A stretch of DNA of 64,000 nucleotides, from the NCBI GenBank assembly GCA_947179485.1, contig OX359247.1, positions 33,704,801 through 33,768,800 of the forward strand, in the 5' to 3' direction. The notes under the pieces were generated by a model that saw nothing but the letters and a program-made list of their open reading frames with translations, was not told the DNA's origin and searched no databases. Position numbers and translations under genes: made by a program. This document shows positions 48,082-60,728 of the stretch, piece by piece. Source of the DNA: Allacma fusca (lineage: Eukaryota > Arthropoda > Collembola > Symphypleona > Sminthuridae). How positions within the stretch are numbered: position 1 is the first letter of the stretch; each line of letters begins with the position of its first letter.

Positions 48082-50487
48082 ATGATTTCTCTGACAGCAT
48101 TTCTTTTTTCTTCTGTTCTTTGCTTCAGCATTTACTACCTTTTCTTCAGAAACGATGGGAAAACATACCCGAAAGGTAACTTCAACCTGCTCAATAATTT
48201 AAATTGTAACTTAATGATTTTCGGGATAGTTTATTTTCAAATATTTATGTACAAAAATAATATCATTTAAAGGTTACATATTTAACATGCCAACGTGCTA
48301 CAACTATATTTTGTGATTACATTTAAACCGTTTTGTCATTTCATCTATTATAAATCAGCAATAGTTTTGTAATTGTAAATTACTGTGCTACGATTTATAA
48401 TATATTGCGAATGCATATTTTGGTCGCTCACTTTTATCAAAATAGGACCCAGGGGTGTACCTATTCTAGGAAATGTGCTACAATTACGCGGAGGGCAGCA
48501 TAAACCGATGACCAAATGGGCCAAGGAGTATGGCCCTATTTTTCAGATATATTTTGGGCCAAAAAGGTAATTTTATGAGAACGCAACGGGATAGCTTAAT
48601 AATGTCGTTTGTGATTTGTGTCGTGATAGCAACCTTCTCCAATTGCTTAACTGTAATTCAGCCATGATGAAGCTTCACAGTTTTCGTTGCTATTCGAAAC
48701 ATAATTTTCACTTAATTACGATAATTTCCTTGCCTCTTTTTATTTTTAGGACCTACGTATTGTCAGAGCTGAAGTCTTTACGCGAAGTTTTCAGTGACTC
48801 AGTGCATAATGATAGGCCACACAATGAAGCATTTCATTTGCTCCGAGACGGACTCCATGGTAATTCTATTATGAATGATCGCATTCTATTAATATGGATC
48901 TAGGATTTAAAATTTGGTCTGTACACTGAAACTTATGGGAAAAATAGGTGTGGTTGCGTCGTCAGGTCAAGAGTGGGTTGAGCAGAGGCGATTTACTTTA
49001 CGTCACCTTCGAGATTTCGGTTTTGGGAAAATGGCCGGAGAAGAACTGATCATGTTTGAAGTTAACGATTTTCTTTCAAAATTTACAAAAAATGATGGGA
49101 AACCCCTAACTCTGAGTCGAACATTCAACATGGCTATCCTAAACACATTGTGGAGGATCACAACCGGAAATCGTTACCAACAGGACGATCCCCAACTTTG
49201 GGCAATATTTGATCAGATAAGAGAGTAAGACCGCACCCACCGTCCTATTCTCATCCCCTATTTTTTTAGCATATGGATAATCCGTAAAAATGTTTACTCG
49301 GAGACATTTGTAGATAATTCTCCTGGCCTGGCAAAACTTTAACAGTACTTTATAACCATTGATTAATAAACTGCGTACCTTTTGCAATTTTAGATTCCAA
49401 CGACAACTTGGAAAAAACCCTGCCATATTCTTTATGCCCTCTTTAGCAAAAGCTTTTCCCAATGCCTTCGGTTGGAATGTGGTGGTGAAAATGATTGGTG
49501 ACATTAAACAGATACTCCTCGGCCACATCGACGAGCACCAGAAAACGTACTCTCAAAATGACGCTCCACGAGACTTCATGGATGTCTACCTAGCTGAAAT
49601 ATACAAAACAACGGATACAAATTCAAGCTTTTACAAGGATCATGGACGTAATACTTCACTTGATACTAATATTTATTACTGACATTAAATTGATGAACTG
49701 TAACTGCCATTAATGATCTATCTGTAGGGAAGAATGTTCCAGTGTCTATAATGGTCTCTTAATTTTGTTTACTCAACAGTGCGGTCTTTGAGGGCAGTTA
49801 TGGCTGATTTTTTCATCGCTGGATCCGAGACTGTCACAATTACTCTTTCTTGGTCGGTTTTGTATCTTTCTAAGTTCATGGAAGTACAGAAGAAATTACA
49901 GGCGGAGCTGGATAATGTAGTTGGAAGAAATCGTAGCCCATGTTTGTCAGATCGACCATCGTAAGTCCAAGGAGCTGATATTAATTGGATGTGGGTGCAA
50001 CCGAGGAAAGATATTTTAATTCAGCTGATTTTTTAACCGTAGGCTGCCATACACTGAAGCAACAATTGCGGAAGTAATGCGCTACTCATCAGTTATTCCC
50101 ATTGGTTTAATTCATGAAACTAACAAGGACAGCAAAATATTGGGATATGACTGTCCCAAGGGTACTCAAATTATTCCGAACCTATATTACATCCACCATA
50201 ACGAAGAATATTTCCCGGAACCTGAGAAATTCATGCCGGAAAGATTTTTGAGTAAGGATGGGAAATCTTTTAAGAAAGTCGATGCCCTCATGCCTTTTGG
50301 TCATGGGAAGCGTTCCTGCTTGGGAGAAACTTTGGCTCGAGATGAAGTATTCTTATTCCTCACGAGTATGTTCCACAGATTTAACATCCGCTTAGCTGAT
50401 GAAAGCAGGGATGTTTCACTTGAACCTGTACCAGGTCTAGTAATGGGTCCTTTAGATTACAAAGTTGTAATGACTGACAGAGATTAA
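48082..50487 (+). CDS. Cytochrome P450, CYP2-clan-like
   Basis: Seven exons (48082-48175, 48446-48566, 48750-48859, 48948-49224, 49394-49647, 49780-49960, 50043-50487) join without a phase error to 493 aa, the usual length for microsomal P450s. The N-terminal anchor is MISLTAFLFSSVLCFSIYYL, followed by a Pro-Arg hinge GPRGVPILGNV. The C-helix has WVEQRR (about 118). The I-helix has AGSETVT (about 300), where the residue after the conserved Thr is Val instead of Thr/Ser. ExxR is EVMR (356), then PERF (411) and the haem loop FGHGKRSCLG with Cys at about 438. It is a haem-thiolate monooxygenase of the ER using NADPH-P450 reductase. The look of the haem loop and the SxxG hinge is CYP2-clan, but the subfamily and substrate cannot be set by eye. 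Confidence 0.93.
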
Positions 50488-52734
50488 CTTTTATTAGCCA
50501 AAGTTTCAAGCCGTTTACTAGGAAAATAATGGTATACACGCCGTATGTGCATAAATGTGTATGTATAACCTTGTATTGTGTTCACATGGGCGTGTAATCA
50601 TTACTACCAAAATGTAATTTTGTTGAATGTCAAAACATCTATGTTTATATTCACCTACTAATCAAAGAAAACAAAGACTCGATAATATTTGTAGGGGAGG
50701 ATCAATAATTGCCTTGAAATTCTGAAAGTTTTCCGACTTTGCTTAAGTGTTTGTCTTTGATGACCCCAAATATTGACCTAGGTTAATGAAAAAAAAAATT
50801 GAAAATCTAGAACTTAAACTACAAGCTGGGGAATGAAATATTTCACGAGTCACTACTTTACGTAGACTAAAGCGGGGAAATAATTTTGCTGGGAAACCCG
50901 GTATATAAAAGATCATTAATGTTTGAACTCTCAAGATTCGCTGATTAAGATAAAAAAAATATTTGCTGTTGTCGAGTTGTAATAGCAATTCGAACAGAAT
51001 TTGTTAACTATAGATTTTTGAAGAAAATTTGTTATACTTTAAGAATTGAAATACAAAAGTGAAAATATTATTTAATGAAAGTAAAGTTAAATGTTAATTT
51101 GCTATTGATGACATAATCAATGATAATAAAATTAAAGCTGGAAGATCCTGACAAGAAAAATAGTAGTCTCCCAAGCGTATAGACGCCAAGATACAATTTG
51201 CTCCCACTCTAGTCCATTTAGGGGGCAATGGTATTTTTAAATTATTTATGAAATTTTTTAAGATTTTTCCAAATTTGTTCACCTCACTAGTCAACAAACT
51301 CCGGAAAGCTTGAGTGAATAATCTAAAACACAAAGTTTGACCTGTTCAAAACAATCTAGTTGCTCCACTTTCCATTATTTTTGATGCTTTTGAGTAACCA
51401 GACAGAGAAATTAAGTAATTTTTACTAGTGCCCCTACTGTTATCTAAGGCGGGGTAACATTCGGTACTTTTCACATTACACATCGAGTAAATAATATCAA
51501 CTGTGGGACAGTGGAGCGTATGCGATAACACTAGCAGCAACAATAGAAGCTCTTTATAAACAGATTTTAGTTCAAAAATAACATACGTACCAATTTCTGA
51601 AACGTTAAATAGATACCGCCTAACGGCAGTCAATTTTGTAGACATAAAATGAATTTAAAATCATTATTTTTGGGTAAAGCCCAAAAAAGTAGACTTTAGA
51701 AGCATTTTCACTAAAATAGTAGATTTAGTAAACCTCGATTTTTTATAGTAGACAGCCTTGTCAAATAGTAGCTAGTCTACTATAATAGTAGGCATCTGGC
51801 AGCTTTATTTGTAGCAAAAAAGGGCTTACCAGCAAGCACAAGATGACTTCTACGTTGAATACTTTACTCACTATTGCCTATTCCAACTACTCTGACTTGT
51901 GATTGTGACACCTCTATTGACTGAGTGCAAGTGAAGAAATTGTTGGATGAGTTACATGTTACATACATTTAATTGTATAATCCGTATTACATAAAGTTTA
52001 GTACATTGATGTACTTATGCAATTACACAGAGTACATACGTAAGTAACAGCAGAGAGTACGTTCTGCGTAATAGTCCTTCAAAATGTCATCCAATGCCAA
52101 AGATACGAACGACAGGTTTCGACCAGCACGATCACGATCCCTCAATGAGTATTTTGGTATATGTAGCTGTAATATTTTTAAACGGGCACGCAGTGCAATG
52201 TTTTCCAGTTCTGGTACAACTTTGAAAAAACATGATTATCGTAGGTCATGTTTCTTCTCACGTGTTTGGCCGATTTACGGCTTCAAAATATGTTTACTCA
52301 ACAGATTCGAAAGATCGGAAATTTAAGGAGATTCATTTTGGCCAAAATTCTGTTTAAGGTATGAAGGTCAGCTCGAACATTCCAGTGTGTGTGCATAACG
52401 AGCTTGGTATAGTTTTAGGTTATGATACAAATGTTATATGTATCAAGGTAAAAGACTTAAGGGAGGGATTGCTTAAGTACAGGTTCACAGGTTTAAAAAA
52501 TCACTACTCCTCCAGATGTTGACATCTCTGGAATACTGTACTGCTTAGCAAAACAAAAACACAAAGCTGTCGCTGCAGAACCAGTAACCGCAGCCACCTC
52601 TCATGCACTTCAGTTAGTACCTGCGGCCAGATTCAAACTATGTTTCATCCTACGTAAATACAAGGGTCATCGTCCGTTCTCTTGTCAAGTGTGCCGTCGT
52701 AGCCTGTGGTTGTAACAGAAAACAGTGTTGGGAT

Positions 52735-53296
52735 CAAAGGTGTCCACCTATCCTATTTATAGGCCTATATATAGGATAAAAATAGGCAGGATGCAAAATC
52801 CAAGTAATTATAGGTAGTAAAATAGGATGCAGTAATTACCGCTAAAATTGATCCTATATTATATGTAGGAGCTGCAAGAGTTCACTTTTTATTTAGGAAC
52901 AAGGTAGGCAGTTTGCGAAGGTAAAAATAGGCATATTTGATAATCTATTGACAAATGTGTCAAGCAATTATTTGATTTAACCTTAAAATAAATCTCAAAA
53001 ATATTCTTGTGACATTTTAGTAGTTCGATTTTTTTCATGTGTTTCGATTGCACGTACATACATAGATGATTTTTAGTTGAAAAAATAAGCCTTTCTAGGC
53101 TAAAAATAGGTGTTTATAGGCTAAAAAATAGGCCTTTATAGGCTAAAATATAGGCAGAAACATCACAGTAGTATATATGTAGGCAAATAGGTAGGCAATT
53201 TATTTTTGATAAATAATATAGGTTAATATGTAGGGAAGGCAAAGCTGCAAAAAATATGTAGTATTTTAGGTAGGCTGAACCTTTTGGACACCTTTG
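52735..53296. mobile_element. Non-autonomous hAT element, family 3 (562 bp)
   Basis: Ends CAAAGGTGTCCA / TGGACACCTTTG with a perfect 8-bp target-site duplication GTTGGGAT (52727-52734 and 53297-53304). The interior is a dense array of TAGGC / GCCTA / TATAGG words and lacks coding capacity. Confidence 0.93.
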
Positions 53297-54430
53297 GTTG
53301 GGATTGGTAAAAGTAACATTCTCTGGTCCGACTTGTTCCTTATCTTGGTTACGGTTACGTTTGAATGATATTTACATCAAAGATAAATCACTTTAATGCT
53401 TGGTTCTTATTGAGTAGGGGAAATTCACTGCTTGGCCGGAAGTGCCGAGCTAAAACCCGGAATATTTGCTAAAATATGAATTTCATTGTTGAGATTAGTC
53501 AGTCGATGAAACCATAATGTGTCTTTGACCTCTCATAACCCCGAAAATGAAAGCAGCACTCTCCGTTGCGCTAAAAAACTTCTTTCACATCATTAACAAC
53601 ATACTCCTTAACTAGTGCCTATGCAATAATTTTCATTGACATTGGAAAGTAAAGTAAACTTTACGCAATTTTTGATCTCTCATATCAATTAGGAAATTAA
53701 TAATTAATACAATCGTTGACTAAATATCCCATTGTTAATTATGCTCATACAACTAATGTAATCATAATTTGAAATCACGAATAGGTAAAAAAATGTCAGC
53801 TGACAAGTAATTAAGTGGGAGACGCTGGAAGCAACTTACAATTAGCAGCAGCTGGCTGTACATTGACTAGAGACTAGTGAGATTGAGATTCATACCAAAA
53901 AGATATCGTGAAATTGGGTTTTAGCATAGTCACAGCATGAATCTTAGATATCTCAAAATCTGTTAAATTTAAATGATGTCTGGTTGTAGTTGTATTCTGA
54001 CTTATAAATATTTATGCATAAGTACGGATTGTAATTGCAAGGGTAGATTGTCCTCGAAAATCTCTCATTTAAGTATATTATACATACATTATTATATACT
54101 TCAGAGTTGCGCAATAGTTGACTACATCTTCAATCGTCAACATCTTTGACAAGATCCTGCTCTTGCTATAGACAACAGTTGATCAATCCCTTTTACTTTC
54201 ACCAAATAAATATGCAGGGAGACATATGCGCAGAAACAAATGTAAGTACTAAAAAAAGGTAGGTAACAATTAGTGAGGGTTTTCCTTATAAATATGCACA
54301 ACCCAAAAGCAAAAGGTGTGTTGTTGCAAGAAAATGTCGTTGTAAGGATATCAACAATGTCAGGATTTACATTCAAAAAGCTTAAGTCTCAGCATCTCAG
54401 TTTTAATTCATGTTAAAAATTAATCACTAT

Positions 54431-55840
54431 CCCGAGTAGAAATGACTGGTCAGATTTACGTCTGAAAATGGGAATTGTCGTTAGTTGACGTTAAACTGAC
54501 TAAGCTCAAATTTTTGGTCACAGATGCGATGTCCCATGAACGTCAATGAGACTATCACAAATATTATCGCAATTCTGAACAAAAATACAACGTTCTTTTA
54601 ACATCAGGACCTAACGTTAATCAATAGAACATTCACGACGTGTAGTTAACGCCAAATCCCGGCCAAATAACGACAGCAACTATACCAATGGTTATATTTA
54701 CGTAAACTTGACGTAAATAATAGTGCCTCCTAGCAATTTCCTTCTATAGAACCATTACATACATACGTCAAGCCCGGTCGTTAATGCAACGTCAAATTTT
54801 GGTCAAACATAGTAAACTCGGCACATGCGTATTTACAAACTGGCCGAGAGCGCTGTATAGTCCGAACTTTAAATGATTTGGCTCTGATCTGTTACTTTCC
54901 TGTAACTTCTAACAGCCAAAGATTACTTCTTTTCGTCAATTATTTCAGGTAAGCAAAACAAATTATTATTTTATATCAAAGTGTAAGTCGTGTGTATTGT
55001 TTGAAGCAACGAGTTTTATGATAACAGTTATTATTAGAATGTAAATACTAAATATGTTCTGTTTATCAAAGGTAAGTAATTTTTAAATGATTATGGTTAA
55101 GGAAGTATGTACTTGTAAGGCAACGCTTAATGTTAGCTATTATTAATGTTGAAAGGTAGGAAACCCTAATATTTATTTGGAATAATTATAGGGTTTCAAT
55201 TTGTGACAATTTTCAACATTTTTAATATCTGATAGTGTGTCGCCAACACTATCAAGTATATCCCTACCATATATATTCTTTCCAGCAAATAGTTTCTAAT
55301 GCAGAAGGACAAATAAACAATACATAATTTAATTGTGAATTCAAAGCAAATAATGTCCTCAAATGTTATAATTAGTTGTAAGTTTTTAAAAGATACAGAT
55401 AATTAATTGTTGTACCTTTCTTAAAGTTGCAACTAAATCTAAAAGCGAAATATTTCTTATTTTCAGGTTTCATTTTGGCGATCGGTGGGCAAAAATTGAG
55501 ATTTGGAATCAGGAATAAGGACAGAAGAATGCTGCGGACAACTTTGAATGATGACTTTTTAACTATTTAATTATTTTTTTGGGATGGAATTTAATCAGTA
55601 AATTATATTTCAACCCACGTGAACAGGGAGGTTAAATCGCGTTGCATTAACGATAGTATTTGGCGTAAACCAGACGTTATTTCTATAGTTATCTTTTCGC
55701 AAGGTGGTGACGTTCAGCTGTCGTTGTCAAAGCGGACATATTGTATTCAGCTGGACGCCACAACTGGACTTTGTTCTGACCAATTGACGTTAATTTTTAA
55801 CGCACTAATAACCGTGTACTGACCAAAATTTCTACTCGGG
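54431..55840. mobile_element. 1.4-kb terminal-inverted-repeat element
   Basis: The left end CCCGAGTAGAAATGACTGGT and the right end (reverse complement CCCGAGTAGAAATTTTGGTC) match for 13 bp and then share GGTCAG. The interior is dotted with inverted TTGACGTT / AACGTCAA words near both ends. The only long frame (55619-55822) resembles no transposase. The target duplication is unclear. Confidence 0.65.
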
Positions 55841-57500
55841 TAGATACTAAAAACCGCAAAAGTGATAAAATTCCCACAAAAACAATATTTACAAACATGC
55901 TATTGATATAATTTTGACCTGGGTTCATGAAATACAATGAGAATAAATCACTAATAAACTTACTACAAGCCAAGCACTAGAAAATGCCTACGAAACTAAT
56001 CGGTTTTTTTGCCTCCGTCCTCAACGTGGCGACACATCAAATGGGTCATATTAAAGCCCATCTAATTTCATACACTTAGGAGTTAAACAGAAGTTTCAAA
56101 TACAAATTGTGAACACCTTTGCACACCTTAAGCTGATTCAGCCAGATAGACATTACATAGGAAACCCACCTTTGAAGATCACATGGTAGCAATAGATATA
56201 GGAAGACAAAAAAGTGAAAAAGCATGACGGAACTTACTTATGTATGTATATAGGTGAATAAGCCAAAATAAATTCTTCCCATAAGTTCAATGAGATGTAC
56301 ATACATGCACATTAATTTTCTGTAGATGTGCAACTAAATATGTACATAGGTGAGGATGGAAGGACAACCCTCCGTGTATCTGTACACACAAATCTTACTA
56401 TAACATATCATTTTGAGTCCTTGTTCATCGTCCACGGGGGTCATTATAACTTGGTCTCCATCCCCTGTTCTTGACTCATATATTTATTCCCTGGAGCTAT
56501 TTCAAAATTTCCAGTTTTTACTTACTGAGCAGGATCGAGAATAGAAACTGCATTTAAAATGCATCCTTATCACACTCACAGTCAGTGCAAATAGTGTCTC
56601 ACCAAGGCCATTTTAATGAGATCCACGCCAGTAGCATCGTAACCAGTAAGTCCACTTTTATGCAACCATATGTACATAAAAACATGCAGATAGCTGGCAT
56701 TTTACAAGGAAAGTGTGGGTTGAAACATTCATTCGTATTTAAGAAAAAATTTGATTTGGCAAATTAGTTGTACAAGTCAAGACCGCTATCCCAGTTGCAA
56801 GATCTAACAATCCAGATTAACCATAGTTATGTCTCATGTTAGATAAAATCAATGGTAATCTTATAATCTAATAATCAATTTGATTATAAGAAGTACACTC
56901 ACTTAAGACAATTTTATTTAAAAAACCCGTCATCATCCTGAATAAAATCATTGCCGATTTGACATATTGTCTTCTGAAGTGTATTGAACAATTACGTAAA
57001 CACTGCTAATTGTAAGCCGAGTGACTACCTTGGCAATTATCTTTCCGGGAGGTGTGTAAACGACCAATATGACTATAACTCACGATCAGGATGCTTAATT
57101 GAAACACCTCCTCCCCAATGTAGTATCAAGCATGGCAAACGAAGATACAATTGTGAATAAAACATTACACAATATATACATACATATGCACCCTACGAAA
57201 ATTAGCAATTCAATTCCAGCTTCCTTAACCTGTGTATTTCTTCAAGGAGGATTCTCAGTCGAGCTCAGAGAAGCTGTTTGTGCGAAGCTGGTGTGGGAAA
57301 CTCTCCTGGACCCGACTTGTGAACGACAGGAAAAATCAAAAACTTATTACAAAAAACAAATAATTACTTTTTACCTAAAACAAATACAAACACTTTACGA
57401 AATATAGCGACTTGTGACTTTATGATATAATAAATAAATTAAATAAAATAATAATAGTTTATCAAAATCCTTATCGAGTCAAAAAAAAAAATTTGTTTAA

Positions 57501-59195
57501 ATGACAACTAAGGACTCATTGACGGGTTCAGGAGAAAAAACACCCCTGATAAGAAGTGGGGACCACTCTAATGCCTATATTCACGTGCTAATGCCGGATG
57601 AATGGGGGAAACGTGAGAAATTAACTGGATTGGAAGTTCCATTTAAACCTGTTCATAAACCTCATCGGGAAGTGGCTCAACGAGAGAAGAGACGGGGTCA
57701 GAGGTTTTGGGGAATTATTTTAGCAGTGCTCGCGAGTACATTTCTATCCTTGACCACCCTCATTGCCAAATTACTAATTGGCTATCATCCATTCAACGTG
57801 GCTATATGGAGATTTCAAGGGATTTTACTCCCGTCACTGCCCGTTCTTGTGTTCTCTACTTGTGCGAGGAATGAGCCTGTTTTTGATACTATTCGACCTC
57901 TCACCCAGCCCAATAAGCTCAAGACTTCCTTCTTTCTTTTTGTAAGCCATTTTTGGGGAGCTTGGATTTCCATGTGAAAAAAATGTATTTTAATTTTGAA
58001 AGTGAAAATATTGATAGATCAAGAATAACGATTGTTTAAATGTTCTTGTTTTTTTTACTAATTAGCTGCGCGCTTTCTTCGGATGCACAGCGGTCATTAT
58101 GCAATTCTATGCACTTCAGTATATTGAAATTGGGGATGCAACGGTAGTACAATTGGATAATTATTTTTTTGATACGTAATGTAATAATGAGGTTTTAAGA
58201 TTAACATTATGTACTGAAATAATTATTATTGATGGGAGAAAAATAATTGGAAATTATTACAGGTGATTTCGTTCACAACACCAGTCTTCGTCGGACTTCT
58301 CTCTCATTTCCTGTTGGGAGAGAAATTTGGGGTCGTACCAATCTTCACTGCATTACTGACCGTCCTTGGCATTGGTGTCATTACTAGGCCTCCGATTTTG
58401 TCAGGAGCAGCAGAATTCGATACGAATAACTTGGTAGGAAATAATCTTATGACTGCTTTTTTGATTTCCTGAAATACCTTTCAGTAAATCAGTAAATAAT
58501 AAATTGTATGAGGCATTTTGAAACTGCAGATTGGAGCAGGCATGGCATTGGGTTGTATGTTCTTCGCTACCTTCACTTATGTCATTCTAAGAGGGCTGCG
58601 TAATGTTCACTATGGACTGGTCACATTTTGTTATGGGTTCTACAGTGTGATAGAATGTTCGATTTGTGCCTTAATAATTGGCGTCCTCGAATTCCCTCAC
58701 ACTGGTATGGACTGGTTTCTAGCGTGTACGCTTGCCGCCTTCGCGTTTGCCGGTCAAAGCTTCTTCACGCAAGCTCTTAAGTATGAAGAGGCCGGTCCAG
58801 TGTCACTTATTCGAACCTCCGAAGTTATTTTTACTTTCTTATGGCAAATGATCTTCTTGAATCAATTACCGGATATTTTCAGGTACATGGGTTTCAATTA
58901 TTTTTAACTACGATTTCTTATTAATCTACAACAACGGAATGTTCCGGAAATAATGAACTTACATTTTTTCTTATTTTTTTATTTTGTTATACACACAACT
59001 TCTTGTATTTATACTTTATTTATTTTTAAACTTACTTTGCTTTACTTTTATTTTGTTTGTATGTGTGGGCATTTCAGTATTGTGGGTGCGCTGACCATCA
59101 TCTTTGGAGTGGTTGTGACGACCGTGAGGAAATGGATAGAGGAGTTACCGGAAGAGCACGATTTGAGAGTCAAATTTTGGTTTCTGCTCAAATAA
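57501..59195 (+). CDS. EamA/DMT-family transporter, SLC35G-like
   Basis: Exons 57501-57941, 58066-58143, 58263-58433, 58530-58882 and 59078-59195 give 386 aa. A ~70-residue hydrophilic, basic N-terminus precedes about ten hydrophobic segments: WGIILAVLASTFLSLTTLIA, then FRAF-type LRAFFGCTAVIMQFYALQYI, VISFTTPVFVGLLSHFLLGE, FTALLTVLGIGVITRPP, a second repeat from IGAGMALGCMFFATFTYVIL, and the closing IVGALTIIFGVVVTT before a Glu-rich tail. The two-fold EamA repeat, with its IGDAT-VISFTTPVF and GPVSLIRTSEVIF signatures, is typical of SLC35G1-like proteins (DMT superfamily). Members sit in plasma or ER/Golgi membranes; the substrate of this group is poorly known. The TAA stop overlaps AATAAA. 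Confidence 0.88.
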
Positions 59196-59425
59196 ACATA
59201 ACTATCAAACCTGAATCCATTTTCAATGTGTATCTTCTCCACAGGGTTTTCTTCGAATCTGCGTAAACTATTCATAGTAATCAGCTATTCCACAGCCACA
59301 GCAGCCAGTTTTTTTAAATTTGTTTTTGAGGGGTAAAATCACTAGGAACAGATACTCATCAAAGACAAAATTCTATTTTAATTTTCCGTGCAATCACTCA
59401 GAGTGGCATGGTCAAATATAATGAT

Positions 59426-60129
59426 CAAAGATGGGCAAATGAAGTGCCTAAGCCTAAAGCCTGCCTATTTTCTTTCGAAAAATACAGCCATCCTATATAG
59501 GCTGATAGGATGTTTTAACGAAAAGAAGAGCCTTAATACCAAGGGTCAAGTACTCTAACTGCATGCCTATTAGCCTATATCTATCCTAGTGTACATTGCT
59601 TGCCTGTCTATATTTGCTGTATAGCTTCTGACAGAGCTAGCCTATATAGGCGATATAATTGTGAGTTTTAGATAGTGCAAGCCGTATGGATTGATCATAT
59701 ACAATAATTGGAAATTGGAATATCAATGTAGGGGTTTCATTAATGATGTAGTAAACAAGTAAACTACGTAGTATATAACATGTGCATATACTCTGGTAAT
59801 TACTGGTTTCAAGTAATTTCCGCCTCATTGTCAGTCCGTCTCTGCTAACGTTTTCCCAAAGATCTTGTAATCCTGTCCTAAACTAATTCGTGCTTTGAGA
59901 ACGCTCCGGTCACCACTAATGCCTAGTCTTTACTTGACGAACTTGTAGCCTGCCGTAATAGCCCAGTCCCTTGTTCGGAAATATCTGAATATCCTAGATT
60001 TTCCCTAAGCCTATATTGTAGTGGTGACTGCCCAGCCTAGAACCTCGCCTAGATTTATATCCCAATTTGCAGCATCCTAGAGCCTTAGCCTATTATAGGG
60101 CCTAGAATCTAGGCAGGCGCCCATGTTTG
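59426..60129. mobile_element. Non-autonomous hAT element, family 4 (704 bp)
   Basis: Ends CAAAGATGGGC / GCCCATGTTTG with a perfect 8-bp target-site duplication ATAATGAT (59418-59425 and 60130-60137). The interior consists of GCCTA / TAGGC words, like the 52735 element, so the two families may be related. It begins about 230 bp past the SLC35G-like stop codon. Confidence 0.92.
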
Positions 60130-60728
60130 ATAATGATAATATTATTGTAGGAACGGCGTATTTTCTACCCACTATCGAGGGTACTGTAAAGTATGTCACA
60201 TGCAATAATGATTCCTAATTCCTAAGCATTTTCAAAATTTTTCTGAACAACTTTTGTATCATGTAATAATAGTCATTATCGATCGCTGGAAAACCCATGT
60301 CTAGACTTACATTTGTTCTCCAAAACATATCATTATAAGTGATTTCCAGTGATGGACAGTAATTATTGGCGTTTCAAGTTTCAACTACTTACCGGAGCAG
60401 CCGGAATAAATTCTTATTTTAAGACGTAAGTGTAGAATCACAGCTCACAGGGTAGAGATTTCTAATATTACCATAAGAATCTCAAGAATCAAACGTACAG
60501 GGTATGCGTACAGTCTGTTCCTCCCTTTATAGTTAATTACTTATTATTTCTATACATGACTTCTGTGCTACAGATTCTGATGTATTCTGCTATTAGTGTA
60601 GCCAACAAGTAAACAATTTGTTCTCTTGTATCTATCTTTAATTAATGTGAACTCATTGCGAATCAACTCTGAATTCTTTTCAATAAACTATAACCAAACA
60701 AATTATTATCATATCATGATATATGGTT

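Larger units (their letters stand above)
50488..57500. other. Intergenic stretch with transposable elements
   Basis: Contains a 562-bp hAT element (52735-53296) and a 1.4-kb inverted-repeat element (54431-55840). Two possible leader exons are noted: 51590-51645 on minus (followed by GTACGT) and 52084-52156 on plus (followed by GTATAT). Neither can be joined to a recognisable protein. The rest has no supported gene. Confidence 0.5.

Noticed and set aside
51346-51645. 99-aa minus-strand frame with a good donor (GTACGT) after residue 18
   Set aside because: No downstream exon could be joined to a recognisable protein; too weak to call a gene.
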